Below, in pieces: positions 1 through 9,243 of a DNA stretch of 35,209 nucleotides. The notes beneath the pieces are model-generated. The model was given only the letters and a program-made list of their open reading frames with translations. It was not told the DNA's origin and did not search any database. The stretch's first letter is position 1; each line of letters begins with the position of its first letter. The position numbers and the translations under genes were made by a program. The stretch is from Sphingomonadales bacterium (GTDB lineage: Bacteria > Pseudomonadota > Alphaproteobacteria > Sphingomonadales > Sphingomonadaceae), in the NCBI GenBank assembly GCA_025356275.1, contig JANXUK010000056.1, forward strand, positions 1 through 35,209, written 5' to 3'.

Positions 1-51
1 CGCCGGGCCGAATTTGTGCAAATGCGAAACGCGCGGAATTGATTGTGTTTT

Positions 52-80
52 TTGCAACTGAGCAATTTTGCGCATTTATA
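52..80 (+). promoter_or_regulatory. possible sigma-70 type promoter upstream of glutathione peroxidase
   Basis: The first 150 bases are clearly more AT-rich than the rest of the window. TTGCAA (52-57) and TTTATA (75-80) are separated by 17 bases, a usual -35/-10 spacing. The next gene starts at 248, so this would give a long leader of about 160 bases. Only weak consensus matches support it. I see nothing else in bases 1-247. Confidence 0.25.
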
Positions 81-247
81 TCATTGTATATACTGACTTT
101 TTAATCTTGGTGTAACCGGCAGTCTCCAAATACCCCCACCCTCTCAATAATTTTTGCTGCACTGCCGCAATTTATCCTTGTGCGCCTCCCCCTTGCCTGA
201 CGCCGCCACCTGCCCCATATCCGCCCCGGACAATTCCGGAGCATCCC

Positions 248-796
248 ATGACCAATCACCTGTCCGCGATCCCGCTGACCCGTATCGATGGCGCCGCCGA
301 CAGCCTGGCAGCGCATGCCGGCAAGGTATTGCTGGTGGTCAACACCGCCTCAAAATGCGGGCTGACTCCGCAATATCAGGGGCTGGAATCGCTATACGGC
401 GCCAACAAGGATCGCGGTTTCGAGGTGCTCGGCTTCCCCGCCAATGATTTCGGCGCGCAGGAGCCCGGCAGCGATGCCGAGATTACCGAGTTCTGTTCGC
501 TGAACTACGGCGTCACCTTTCCGATGTTCGCTAAGGGCGATGTCACCGGCCCGACGAAACAGCCGCTCTATGCCGCGCTCACCACCGCGATGCCGAAAAA
601 GGCGGGTGATGCCGATGCATGGCGCGAAAAGCTGCGCGGTCACGGTATGACCCCCACCGAGGATCCAGAGGTGCTGTGGAATTTCGAGAAGTTCCTGATC
701 GCGCGGGATGGCAGCGTTGCCGGCCGGTTCTCGCCGGCGGTAACGCCCGACGACGCCGAACTGGTCGCCGCAATCGAAGCGGAACTGGCGAAATAA
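248..796 (+). CDS. glutathione peroxidase family thiol peroxidase
   Basis: 182 aa, the usual length for a bacterial glutathione peroxidase-like protein. It reduces peroxides with glutathione or thioredoxin as thiol donor. The family tetrad is visible: Cys37 in NTASKCGLT, Gln71 in GFPANDFGAQEPGS, and Trp144-Asn145 in WNFEKFL. The nucleophile is cysteine, not selenocysteine. There is no signal peptide, so it should be cytoplasmic. The start ATG lies a few bases after a GGAGC stretch. The ferritin-like gene begins 13 bases after the stop, so the two may be co-transcribed, which would fit a shared oxidative-stress role; that link is inference. Family assignment is firm; the electron donor cannot be told from sequence. 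Confidence 0.93.
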   Translation: MTNHLSAIPLTRIDGAADSLAAHAGKVLLVVNTASKCGLTPQYQGLESLYGANKDRGFEVLGFPANDFGAQEPGSDAEITEFCSLNYGVTFPMFAKGDVTGPTKQPLYAALTTAMPKKAGDADAWREKLRGHGMTPTEDPEVLWNFEKFLIARDGSVAGRFSPAVTPDDAELVAAIEAELAK

Positions 797-809
797 ATCG
801 GTCTGTGCC

Positions 810-1493
810 ATGGCGCGCCCCATGAAAAATCTTAGCGGCGGTTTGGGCGCGGGCTTTCGCCAGCGCTACCTCGAGGTGGTCGCCTCGATCTATATCTATA
901 ACGAGCATCGCGGCTACACCTCGCTGGACCGCGTACTGGAGGCGGTGCGCAAACTGTTTCCCGGCGACACCGATTTTATCGCCGCCATCGAACGCCACCG
1001 CGACGATGAGCGCAAGCATTACGTGATGTTCAAGCGCTGGTTTGAGCTGCAAGGCCGGATGCCGCTGGCGGTAAACCGGGACTATGGCCATATCGACCGC
1101 TTCGTCGGCTGGGTATTCGGCACGACTATCGACGATCTGGATACCGCCGCCGTCGCGTCGGACCCTTCCGCGTTTGAGCGGCTATGCCGGGTGATCTCAC
1201 TGACCGAGCAGCGCGGGCTGGTGCAGGTGGAAAGCGTACTGCGCAACCGCATCATCCGCAGCGACCCGGTGATGACGCGCATCTTCCAGATCGTCCACCG
1301 CGACGAGCCCAGCCATTTTGAGCCCTATTGCGAATGGCTGGCGCAGCGCGGCCGGCCGCAATCAATGCGCAGCGAGCTGATGGCGGATTGGTGCATTCAT
1401 AAGCTGCTGATGCTGGTCAAGCTGCCGACGCTGTTCCTCGCATTCGGCGCGGCGCGGATGCAGCGCTGGCCTGACGCGGCGGAGATCGCGTAG
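810..1493 (+). CDS. ferritin-like diiron domain protein
   Basis: 227 aa, mostly helical. The carboxylate pattern of a four-helix diiron bundle can be read: a Glu in the first helix near residue 32, E67-x-x-H70 (DDERKHY), a Glu near 133-141 (LTEQRGLVQVES), and E166-x-x-H169 (RDEPSHFEPY). Such proteins bind two irons and act as oxidases, hydroxylases or iron handlers; the substrate here is unknown. The C-terminal 50 residues are hydrophobic and arginine-rich and may sit at the membrane. The start could be ATG 810 or ATG 822; neither has a clear Shine-Dalgarno. It follows the peroxidase gene closely and converges on metK. Confidence 0.72.
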   Translation: MARPMKNLSGGLGAGFRQRYLEVVASIYIYNEHRGYTSLDRVLEAVRKLFPGDTDFIAAIERHRDDERKHYVMFKRWFELQGRMPLAVNRDYGHIDRFVGWVFGTTIDDLDTAAVASDPSAFERLCRVISLTEQRGLVQVESVLRNRIIRSDPVMTRIFQIVHRDEPSHFEPYCEWLAQRGRPQSMRSELMADWCIHKLLMLVKLPTLFLAFGAARMQRWPDAAEIA

Positions 1494-1514
1494 CCCGGGC
1501 TGGTTGGGGCCGGG

Positions 1515-1541
1515 CTGGTTGGCCGCATACCGACCAACCAG
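1515..1541. terminator. possible bidirectional terminator between convergent genes
   Basis: CTGGTTGG (1515-1522) and CCAACCAG (1534-1541) form a perfect 8-bp stem with an 11-base loop, in the 57-base gap between the converging ferritin-like gene and metK. An extra copy of CTGGTTGG sits at 1500-1507. There is no T-tract on either side, so a classical intrinsic terminator is uncertain. Confidence 0.4.
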
Positions 1542-1550
1542 ACCCAAAGT

Positions 1551-2768
1551 TCAGCCGAGCGCTGCCTTCAACGCCGGCACCAGATCGTCACGCTCCCACG
1601 GGAAGAAATCGCCCTCGGCCTTGCGCCCGAAGTGGCCATAGGCCGCAGCCCCGCCATAGATCGGCTTGTTGAGCCCCAGATGCGTGCGAATGCCGCGCGG
1701 GGTCAGCGATACCAGCTTGGGCAACAAAGCCTCCAGCGCGCCGGGCTCCACCGTGCCGGTGCCATGCAGATCGACATAGAGCGACAGCGGCTCGGCCACG
1801 CCAATGGCATAGGCGATCTGGATCGTGCAGCGCCGCGCCAGCCCCGCCGCCACCACGTTGCGCGCCAGATAGCGGGTGATATAGGCCGCCGAGCGGTCGA
1901 CCTTGGTCGGGTCCTTGCCGCTGAACGCCCCGCCGCCATGCGGGCTGGCCCCGCCATAGGTGTCGACGATGATCTTGCGCCCGGTCAGGCCGGCATCGCC
2001 ATCGGGGCCGCCGATCTCGAAGCGGCCGGTGGGGTTGATGTGATAGACGGTGTTGGCGGTCAGCATCGCGGCCGGCATAACCGAAGCGATCACGCCCTTC
2101 ACATAGTCGCGCAACTCGGCATATTTGGCCTCGTCACCCTCGCCATCATGGAAGTAGTAGCCGGGCGCGTGCTGGGTGGAGACGACGATCGCGGTCGCCT
2201 CGACCGGCACCTCATTGTCATAACGCAGCGTCACCTGGCTCTTGGCGTCGGGCTCCAGAAAGGGCGCCGCGCCGCTCTTGCGGTCCGCTGCCATCCGTTC
2301 CAGGATCTTGTGGCTGTAATCCAGCGTGGCGGGCATCAGGTCGGGGGTCTCGTTCGAGGCATAGCCGAACATGATGCCCTGGTCGCCGGCGCCTTCGTCC
2401 TTGTTGCCGCTGGCATCCACGCCTTGCGCGATATGCGCCGACTGGCCGTGCAGGCGGTTGATGAATTCGAACTTTTCCCAGTGGAAGCCGTCCTGCTCAT
2501 AGCCGATCCGCTTGACCACGTTGCGGACCGTGGCCTCAATCTCGGCCTCGGCGCCGGCGGCCCAGGCGCCGTTCTCATACACGCCCTTGCAGCGGATTTC
2601 GCCGGCCAGCACCACCAATTGCGTGGTGGTCAGGGTTTCGCAGGCGATCCGCGCCTCGGGGTCTTTGGCCAGGAACAGGTCGACGATGGCGTCGCTGATC
2701 TGGTCCGCCACCTTGTCGGGATGGCCCTCGGAAACGCTTTCGGAAGTGAAGAGAAAATCGCCGCGCAT
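1551..2768 (-). CDS. metK: S-adenosylmethionine synthase
   Basis: 405 aa. It makes SAM from methionine and ATP in the cytoplasm, the methyl donor for most methylations. Signatures are GHPDK (15-19), the GAGDQG motif (126-131, ATP and metal binding) and GGGAFSGKD (278-286). The reading frame stays open upstream of the chosen ATG, but the family always begins close to the [13 protein letters not shown] segment, and GGCAGGA lies 5-11 bases upstream as ribosome binding site. The length is slightly above the usual 385-400. It is the last gene of the leftward block, 35 bases after the lnt stop, with a candidate operator in that gap. No defect is seen. Confidence 0.97.
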   Translation of the reverse strand: MRGDFLFTSESVSEGHPDKVADQISDAIVDLFLAKDPEARIACETLTTTQLVVLAGEIRCKGVYENGAWAAGAEAEIEATVRNVVKRIGYEQDGFHWEKFEFINRLHGQSAHIAQGVDASGNKDEGAGDQGIMFGYASNETPDLMPATLDYSHKILERMAADRKSGAAPFLEPDAKSQVTLRYDNEVPVEATAIVVSTQHAPGYYFHDGEGDEAKYAELRDYVKGVIASVMPAAMLTANTVYHINPTGRFEIGGPDGDAGLTGRKIIVDTYGGASPHGGGAFSGKDPTKVDRSAAYITRYLARNVVAAGLARRCTIQIAYAIGVAEPLSLYVDLHGTGTVEPGALEALLPKLVSLTPRGIRTHLGLNKPIYGGAAAYGHFGRKAEGDFFPWERDDLVPALKAALG

Positions 2769-2779
2769 GGTGTCCTGCC

Positions 2780-2799
2780 ATATAAAGGAAGCTTTATGT
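2780..2799 (-). promoter_or_regulatory. inverted-repeat operator candidate upstream of metK (SahR/SamR-like)
   Basis: On the metK strand the site reads ACATAAAG-CTTC-CTTTATAT, an inverted repeat with 7 of 8 matching positions, in otherwise GC-rich DNA. It ends 11 bases before the metK ATG, directly ahead of the ribosome binding site. ArsR-family SahR regulators are known to control SAM-cycle genes such as metK and ahcY in Proteobacteria. Assigning this site to such a factor is inference from the symmetry, AT-rich arms and position. Confidence 0.5.
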
Positions 2800-2803
2800 C
2801 CCT

Positions 2804-4402
2804 CTAGCGACGCCCGCGCCACATTACAAGCAGCGCCGCACCCAGCAGAATCCCCGCCCAGGACAGCGCCAGCGCATTGCCGAAACGTGCAAACAGCGTT
2901 GGCGGATGCGGCGGCGGGATCACCCCGTCGAGCCGGGCCGCGACCCCGCGCGGCGCAAATTGGCGCACGATGCCATCGGCATCGATCACCGCGCTGATCC
3001 CGTTGGTGGTGGCGCGCAGCACCGGCAACCCCTCCTCGATGGCCCTCAGCCGCGCCTGCGCCAGATGCTGCGGCGGGCCCCAATCGCCGAACCAGCCGTC
3101 ATTGGTGGGGTTGACGATATAGTCGGGGCGATGGGCAGGGTCCACCGTCCGCCCCGAAAAGATGATCTCGTAACAGATCTGGATGCCGACCTTGCCATAG
3201 GGCCCCAGATCCAGCGTGCGCGGCCCCGGCCCCGGCTCCAGATCGATGTCGCCCGGCACCAGCCGCGCCAGCCCCAGCGGCTCCAGCACGCCCCGCAGCG
3301 GCAGATATTCGCCAAACGGCACCAGATGCGCCTTGGTGTAAGACGCAGTTAGCGCGCCGCGATCGTCCAGCGCGGTGACGACATTGCGCGCGCCCACCAC
3401 CTGCTGGCCCCTGATGTCGAGATCGATCGTACCGGTCAGCAACAAGCTGCCGGGACCAATCGCCTGCGCCAGCCGCTGACGCATCGCCGCCGGATCATGG
3501 CCATAGGTATATTGGTAGAACCACGCGGGATAGCCGCTGCGCATATAATCGGGCACCCCCGACTCGGGCCACAGCACCAGCCGCCGCTGCCCCGGATGCG
3601 CGGGCAGCGACATCGCGGTGCTGACCGCGTCAGACTGGCCGAAATGCGCGGGGTCGTTGAGATCGTCCTGCGCGATGCCGGGCTGAACCAGGGTGTAGGG
3701 GATGTTGCCGTCGGTATAGGGTAGGGTGTTAATCGGCCCAAACACCAACATGTTGACTGACCATAGCAGCGTTGCTCCCGCTGAGATGCCCCTGCCAAGG
3801 CGGGTCGCGAGCAGGCCCTGCGAAATCAGCAGAAGCCAGCCCGCCAGCACGACGACTAGCCCCGACAGGCCATAGCTGCCCAGCCATGTGGCATACCTGG
3901 CCAACCCTGGACGTTCGGATGGCCCCAACAGCAACACCGCCCCCAGCGGGTTCCACGCAAACCCGCTGAACACCCAGCTTCGCAGCCATTCGGTGATTAT
4001 CCAGCAGCCGGCAAAAGCCAGCACCATCGCCTCGGGCCGCCGCCGGAACAGCCACCCGCCCAGCGCCGTCAGCGCCGGGAAAACCGCCAGCACCGTGGCC
4101 AGCGCCAGCACCCCGCCCCAGCCCAGCCACGCCGGCATCTTGGCCTGATAGGTGAAGGCGGTGGCGATCCAATTGTCACTGAGCGTGAAATGCCCCAGCC
4201 CCCACAGCCAGCCGAGCAGCGCCGCCCGGCGCGGGGTTTCGGCGCGGGCCATCAGCGCGATCAACCCCGCCACCCCGATCAGCGTCAGCGGCCACAGCGC
4301 CAGCGGCTGAAACCCGCAAGCCGCCAGCACCCCGAACACCGGGGCATTGGCACGCGGATAGCGCCACAACAGCGCCGCCGCCTGACCCAACCGCGCCGTC
4401 AT
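2804..4402 (-). CDS. lnt: apolipoprotein N-acyltransferase
   Basis: 532 aa, close to the usual 510-540. This inner-membrane enzyme adds the third acyl chain to the N-terminal cysteine of lipoproteins, the last step before Lol export. The N-terminal part to about residue 225 has several hydrophobic segments; a nitrilase-like periplasmic domain follows. The catalytic triad is visible: Glu280 in [10 protein letters not shown], Lys357 in [14 protein letters not shown] and Cys410 in [12 protein letters not shown] final membrane segment ends the protein (about 510-528). It begins 14 bases after the DUF4167 stop and precedes metK, so it is probably part of the same transcript. Identification is firm. 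Confidence 0.96.
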   Translation of the reverse strand: MTARLGQAAALLWRYPRANAPVFGVLAACGFQPLALWPLTLIGVAGLIALMARAETPRRAALLGWLWGLGHFTLSDNWIATAFTYQAKMPAWLGWGGVLALATVLAVFPALTALGGWLFRRRPEAMVLAFAGCWIITEWLRSWVFSGFAWNPLGAVLLLGPSERPGLARYATWLGSYGLSGLVVVLAGWLLLISQGLLATRLGRGISAGATLLWSVNMLVFGPINTLPYTDGNIPYTLVQPGIAQDDLNDPAHFGQSDAVSTAMSLPAHPGQRRLVLWPESGVPDYMRSGYPAWFYQYTYGHDPAAMRQRLAQAIGPGSLLLTGTIDLDIRGQQVVGARNVVTALDDRGALTASYTKAHLVPFGEYLPLRGVLEPLGLARLVPGDIDLEPGPGPRTLDLGPYGKVGIQICYEIIFSGRTVDPAHRPDYIVNPTNDGWFGDWGPPQHLAQARLRAIEEGLPVLRATTNGISAVIDADGIVRQFAPRGVAARLDGVIPPPHPPTLFARFGNALALSWAGILLGAALLVMWRGRR

Positions 4403-4416
4403 CGGCGGCGCGGAGC

Positions 4417-5490
4417 TCAGCCCACCGATTCCAGCGTCTCGCCGCTATCGCCGCCGGGCTTGCGGCGGGCGCGGCGCGGGCGGGCCGCTGGGGCATCGTC
4501 CGCGTCGATCGCAGGCGCAGCCTCGGGTTCCTCGGTGCGGCGCCCGGCCGAGATCGAAGGCGGCAGGAACGACGGGTCAAGCCCGGATGATACCGGCGCG
4601 ACACGATCGCCGCGCTCCTGCTGGGTCCGGCGCGGCGGCAAGCGGCCGCTGCGTCCCCTGCTGCCGCGATCATCATCACCGCGCGGATTGTCGCCGCGGT
4701 CATTGTCGCCGCGGTCATCATCGCCGCCAGATTGCGGGGCATCGGCAGGCTCGCCATCGTTGCGCTGCGGCGCATCGCCCGACGCAACATGCGGCGGACG
4801 GCGATCCTCGCGGCGCGGACGCAGACCCCGACCCCCGCGATTATCACGCAGGAACGGGTTCTCGATGGGCTCATAGACGTTGCGCGCATCACCATCGCCG
4901 GCGTCGGTGCCGGACTGATCGACGGGCACTGCCGCCTCATCCGATACCGGCGGCGTATAGCGGGGCGCACGATCCTCACGGGGGCGATCTTCGCGGGGGG
5001 AATCCTCACGGGGACGCTCATCACGGGGACGCTCATCGCGCGTCGGCGCCGGCACCTCACGTTCGCGCCGCGTATAGACCGGCGGCTGGTCAAAGGCCAT
5101 GAAGTCATTGTCGACCGCAAAATCGCCATGATCGTCGGCAGGTGCGCCTTCCCCCCCACTTTCGCCTTCGCCCCAGCGGTCATCCCGGCGCGCCCGCGCC
5201 TCTTCCTGACGGACGCGGGTATCGGCGATCACCCGGAAATAGTGATCGGCGAATTGCAGATTATACTCCGCCGCGACCCGGTCACCATTGAGATGCGCGT
5301 CCTGCGCCAGCTTGCGGTATTTCTCCAGCATCTGGGGCGCATTGCCGCGCGCCCGGCTGTCGATCCGGTTGACCTGCTGGCCGCCGCCCTGCGGCCGCAC
5401 ACCGCCACCGCCGGAATTGCCGCCGCCCATGCCATTGTTGGTGCGCCCGCGCCGGCGGTTATTCCCACGATTATTATTATTGTTGTTCAA
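4417..5490 (-). CDS. DUF4167 domain protein with long charged disordered tail
   Basis: 357 aa. The start is an Asn run followed by RG/RRRG-rich sequence (residues 1-45). A short folded DUF4167 domain follows (about 45-105, with ARGNAPQMLEKYRKLAQDA and AEYNLQFADHYFRVI). The rest is a very long low-complexity tail rich in R, D, P, E and G, with PREDRPRED-like and DRGDN-like repeats, ending in a basic patch (RPRRARRKPGG). The family is common in alphaproteobacteria and has no firm function that I know of. The asparagine/arginine-rich head and tail suggest RNA or ribosome binding, which is inference. It lies downstream of prfA and prmC and upstream of lnt, in a translation-related gene block. The 249 bases before it hold no gene I can support and may contain its promoter. 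Confidence 0.85.
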   Translation of the reverse strand: MNNNNNNRGNNRRRGRTNNGMGGGNSGGGGVRPQGGGQQVNRIDSRARGNAPQMLEKYRKLAQDAHLNGDRVAAEYNLQFADHYFRVIADTRVRQEEARARRDDRWGEGESGGEGAPADDHGDFAVDNDFMAFDQPPVYTRREREVPAPTRDERPRDERPREDSPREDRPREDRAPRYTPPVSDEAAVPVDQSGTDAGDGDARNVYEPIENPFLRDNRGGRGLRPRREDRRPPHVASGDAPQRNDGEPADAPQSGGDDDRGDNDRGDNPRGDDDRGSRGRSGRLPPRRTQQERGDRVAPVSSGLDPSFLPPSISAGRRTEEPEAAPAIDADDAPAARPRRARRKPGGDSGETLESVG

Positions 5491-5739
5491 GGGTGTGTGT
5501 TCCTTAACCCCGGATCGCCGCCGGGACCCATGCCCCGCAGCAAATCACCGATCTCATGCGCCGAAACCCGCAGCCGGGCGATCAGCCCCGCAGCAGCCGA
5601 AAATGTTGGCCCTCATCGCCACCAATTCTCGAAATGCCGGGGTCAGGCCAGCGCGCGGGAAGTAACTCCTCACCGGCGGGCCTGTCTCCATTTACGAAGG
5701 TTGCCGCGGCTTGCCAAGCAAAATTTCCCAAGCACAATT

Positions 5740-6594
5740 TCATCGCGACGGATCAGCGCCCGAACCGTCCGCGAATCGCATTTCCAGCACCCGGTCGCGC
5801 CCCGCCAGATCGTGATGCAGCCGAGCGCTCATGCCGACGCCGTGTGCCAAGCCTGCCACCGCGCCTGCCTGCGCCGCGCCGATCTCGACCAGCGCCACCC
5901 CGCCGGGCGCCAGCAGGCCGGGCAACTGCGGGATCAGGATGCGGTAATCGTCAAGGCCCTCAGCCCCGGCGAACAGGGCGGCGGCAGGCTCATACTCGCG
6001 CACCGATGGCGCCAGATCGAACGATGCTTCGACATAGGGCGGGTTGGCGAGGATCAGGTCGAAGCGGCCCAAGTCATCCGCCCAGTCGGGCTGGGTCCAA
6101 TCGCCGCTGCGCATCTCGGCACGGTTGGCCAGCCCCAGCGCCTTTGCGTTCCCCCGCGCCACCGCTAGTGCCGCCGCGCTACGCTCGATGCCGGCGCCCC
6201 GCGCCTCCGACAAGACGCTCAGCACCGCGAGCAGCAATGCGCCCGATCCGGTGCCCAGATCGAGCACCGTCCGCGCCCCGGGCCGGGCCGCCAGCGCCGC
6301 CTCGACCAGAACCTCGCTGTCCGCGCGGGGGATCAGGGCGGCGGAGCTGACCGCAAACGAGAGCCCATAGAACTCCTGCGTGCCCAGGATGTAGGCGACC
6401 GGCTCATGCGCTGCACGACGCGCCAAGAGGTCGGCGAAACCCGCTGGCACAGCGCCGCCCATATGCCGAAGCAGCAAGTCCGAACGCGACACCCCCAGCG
6501 CGCGCGCCATCAGCAATTCGGCATCGAGGCGCGGCGTGTCGCTAGTCTCGGCCAACATCGCGGCGGCGGCGCGCAGGGCCTCGGCGGCGGTCAC
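5740..6594 (-). CDS. prmC: peptide chain release factor N5-glutamine methyltransferase
   Basis: 284 aa from the GTG at 6594. It methylates the glutamine of the GGQ motif in release factors, using SAM. There is an N-terminal helical domain (1-75), then a Rossmann methyltransferase domain with DLGTGSG (112-118, SAM binding) and NPPY (184-187, substrate glutamine binding). An ATG further upstream (6651) would add 19 residues and overlap prfA by 35 bases; the GTG start gives the family length (about 280) and a 22-base gap, so I prefer it. It sits directly downstream of its substrate gene prfA, the classical pairing. Residue pattern and context agree. Confidence 0.94.
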   Translation of the reverse strand: MTAAEALRAAAAMLAETSDTPRLDAELLMARALGVSRSDLLLRHMGGAVPAGFADLLARRAAHEPVAYILGTQEFYGLSFAVSSAALIPRADSEVLVEAALAARPGARTVLDLGTGSGALLLAVLSVLSEARGAGIERSAAALAVARGNAKALGLANRAEMRSGDWTQPDWADDLGRFDLILANPPYVEASFDLAPSVREYEPAAALFAGAEGLDDYRILIPQLPGLLAPGGVALVEIGAAQAGAVAGLAHGVGMSARLHHDLAGRDRVLEMRFADGSGADPSR

Positions 6595-6616
6595 TCGGCA
6601 TATCTTGTTACGGCGA

Positions 6617-7687
<1,071 letters not shown>

Positions 7688-7692
7688 ACCCT

Positions 7693-7791
7693 CCCCTCCC
7701 GCAGGCGGGAGGGGCCGGGGGTGGGGGTGGGCAGCGGCATAGGAACGCGCATGAATCCGCCCACCCCAACCCCTCCGGCAAGCGGGAGGGG
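7693..7791. repeat. sphingomonad-type G/C-rich inverted repeat
   Basis: CCCCTCCCGC-AG-GCGGGAGGGG (7693-7714) is a perfect palindrome with 10-bp arms. A second, one-base-shorter version, CCCCTCC...GGAGGGG, lies at 7770-7791. The stretches between them (GGGGGTGGGGGTGGGC and GCCCACCCCAACCCC) are inverted copies of each other, so the whole unit can fold on itself. Elements of this type recur between sphingomonad genes and yield spurious short reading frames such as one with [12 protein letters not shown]. It fills most of the prfA-hisS gap. Confidence 0.8.
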
Positions 7792-7811
7792 CTTTCGGCT
7801 CAGCACGATAG

Positions 7812-7832
7812 ACCCTGAAACAAATTCAGGGT
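7812..7832. repeat. short palindromic hairpin ACCCTGAA/TTCAGGGT
   Basis: ACCCTGAA (7812-7819) and TTCAGGGT (7825-7832) form a perfect 8-bp stem with the loop ACAAA. It lies 36 bases after the hisS stop on the leftward strand. It resembles a widespread proteobacterial intergenic repeat and could also act as a weak terminator for hisS. No T-tract follows. Confidence 0.6.
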
Positions 7833-7867
7833 GACGGTTTGAAGACGTGGCAAGGAGCATGATCAAC

Positions 7868-9130
7868 CTATTCAACGTCCATCAACGCACTCTCGACTCG
7901 ATCTACCAGCGTTGGATCATCGTTGCCGCCGACCAAGAGGCGACGGGCGAGACTTTGATCCGATGCGGAGATTACCAAACGAGGCTGCATCTTCAGCGCC
8001 TTGTCAAAGCGCTTGCGGGGTGAACCGCTTGCGACGAGTTCCGAGGAGAGATCTGCTCGCCGAAGGGCGGAAAGTCCACGCTGGGCAACACCAATCGAAT
8101 CATCGTCTTCAACGGCAATGACCACTTGAAGGGGGTCGCGAGCGACCTCTCCCCCCACCAACATCGCCAATCGCTCAATCCCGGCAGCCCAGCCCACCGC
8201 CGGCGTCGGAGCCCCACCCAAAGTCTCGATCAGCCCATCATAGCGCCCGCCGCCCAGCACCGTCCCCTGCGCGCCCAGCCGGTCGGTGACGAATTCGAAG
8301 GCGGTGTGGCGGTAGTAATCCAGCCCGCGCACCAGCGCCGGCGCGCGCGTCCACGCCACGCCCGCCGCGTCCAGACCGCCGGTCACCGCGCCGAAGAAAT
8401 CCTGCGCCTCGCCGCTCAGAAAGTCGTCAATCCGGGGCGCTTCGCCCAGAAACGCATGATCGCGCGAATCTTTCGAATCCAGTATCCGCAGCGGGTTCTT
8501 GCGCAAACGCTCCTGCGAATCCTCGGACAAATCCGGCCGATGCGCCTCGAAATATTCGATCAGCGCCGCCCGCCACGCCTCCCGGCTCGCCCCGTCGCCC
8601 AGCGTGTTGAGCATCAGCGTCACACCATCCTTGATGCCCAGCTCGCCGAGCAGCTGATCCGCCATGCACAGCAATTCCACGTCGGCCAGTGGCTCCCCCG
8701 CGCCGATGATCTCGGCATCCAGCTGGTGAAACTGGCGATAACGGCCCTTTTGCGGGCGTTCATAGCGGAACAGAGGCCCGTGCGTCGCGATCTTCACCGG
8801 CGCATATTGCTGCCAGCCATTCGTCAGATACGCCCGCGCGATCCCGGCGGTAAATTCCGGCCGCAGGGTGAGCGATTCGCCGCCCCGGTCATCGAACGAA
8901 TACATCTCCTTGGAAACGACATCGGTGGTCTCGCCCAGGCTGCGCGAGAATACCGCGGTTTTCTCGAATACCGGCATCTGCGCTGGGCGAAAGCGGTAGA
9001 GCTTGCGCACGCGCTCGAAGGTCTCGACCACGAAGGCGAAGGCCTCGGCCTCGGCGCCAAAGATGTCCTGCGTGCCACGAATGGCCTGGGGCGTGGCGAT
9101 GCGGGCGGATTTGCCATCGGATTTGCTCAT
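7868..9130 (-). CDS. hisS: histidyl-tRNA synthetase
   Basis: 420 aa class II aminoacyl-tRNA synthetase charging tRNA-His. Visible are the N-terminal IRGTQDIFG segment, motif 2 ([19 protein letters not shown]), the histidine-binding [13 protein letters not shown], and motif 3 ([14 protein letters not shown] through [11 protein letters not shown]). A C-terminal anticodon-binding domain covers about 320-420. The start ATG at 9130 gives normal family length. It diverges from the M61 peptidase gene and heads the leftward block, separated from prfA by repeats, so it may have its own terminator. Confidence 0.97.
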   Translation of the reverse strand: MSKSDGKSARIATPQAIRGTQDIFGAEAEAFAFVVETFERVRKLYRFRPAQMPVFEKTAVFSRSLGETTDVVSKEMYSFDDRGGESLTLRPEFTAGIARAYLTNGWQQYAPVKIATHGPLFRYERPQKGRYRQFHQLDAEIIGAGEPLADVELLCMADQLLGELGIKDGVTLMLNTLGDGASREAWRAALIEYFEAHRPDLSEDSQERLRKNPLRILDSKDSRDHAFLGEAPRIDDFLSGEAQDFFGAVTGGLDAAGVAWTRAPALVRGLDYYRHTAFEFVTDRLGAQGTVLGGGRYDGLIETLGGAPTPAVGWAAGIERLAMLVGGEVARDPLQVVIAVEDDDSIGVAQRGLSALRRADLSSELVASGSPRKRFDKALKMQPRLVISASDQSLARRLLVGGNDDPTLVDRVESALMDVE

Positions 9131-9243
9131 GCGCCGCGCCCTAAACCAAACGGACGGGCTTGTTAATCACGCAGTTGCCAAGACCTGTTGCGTGGCTGCG
9201 ACATATAGTTGCGCAGCGCAAATGTTCGGTTATGGTGCGCGCC

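Noticed and set aside
2769-2803. SAM riboswitch before metK
   Set aside because: Only 35 bases separate lnt and metK; there is no room for a SAM-II or SAM/SAH aptamer, and the visible signal is a simple DNA inverted repeat.
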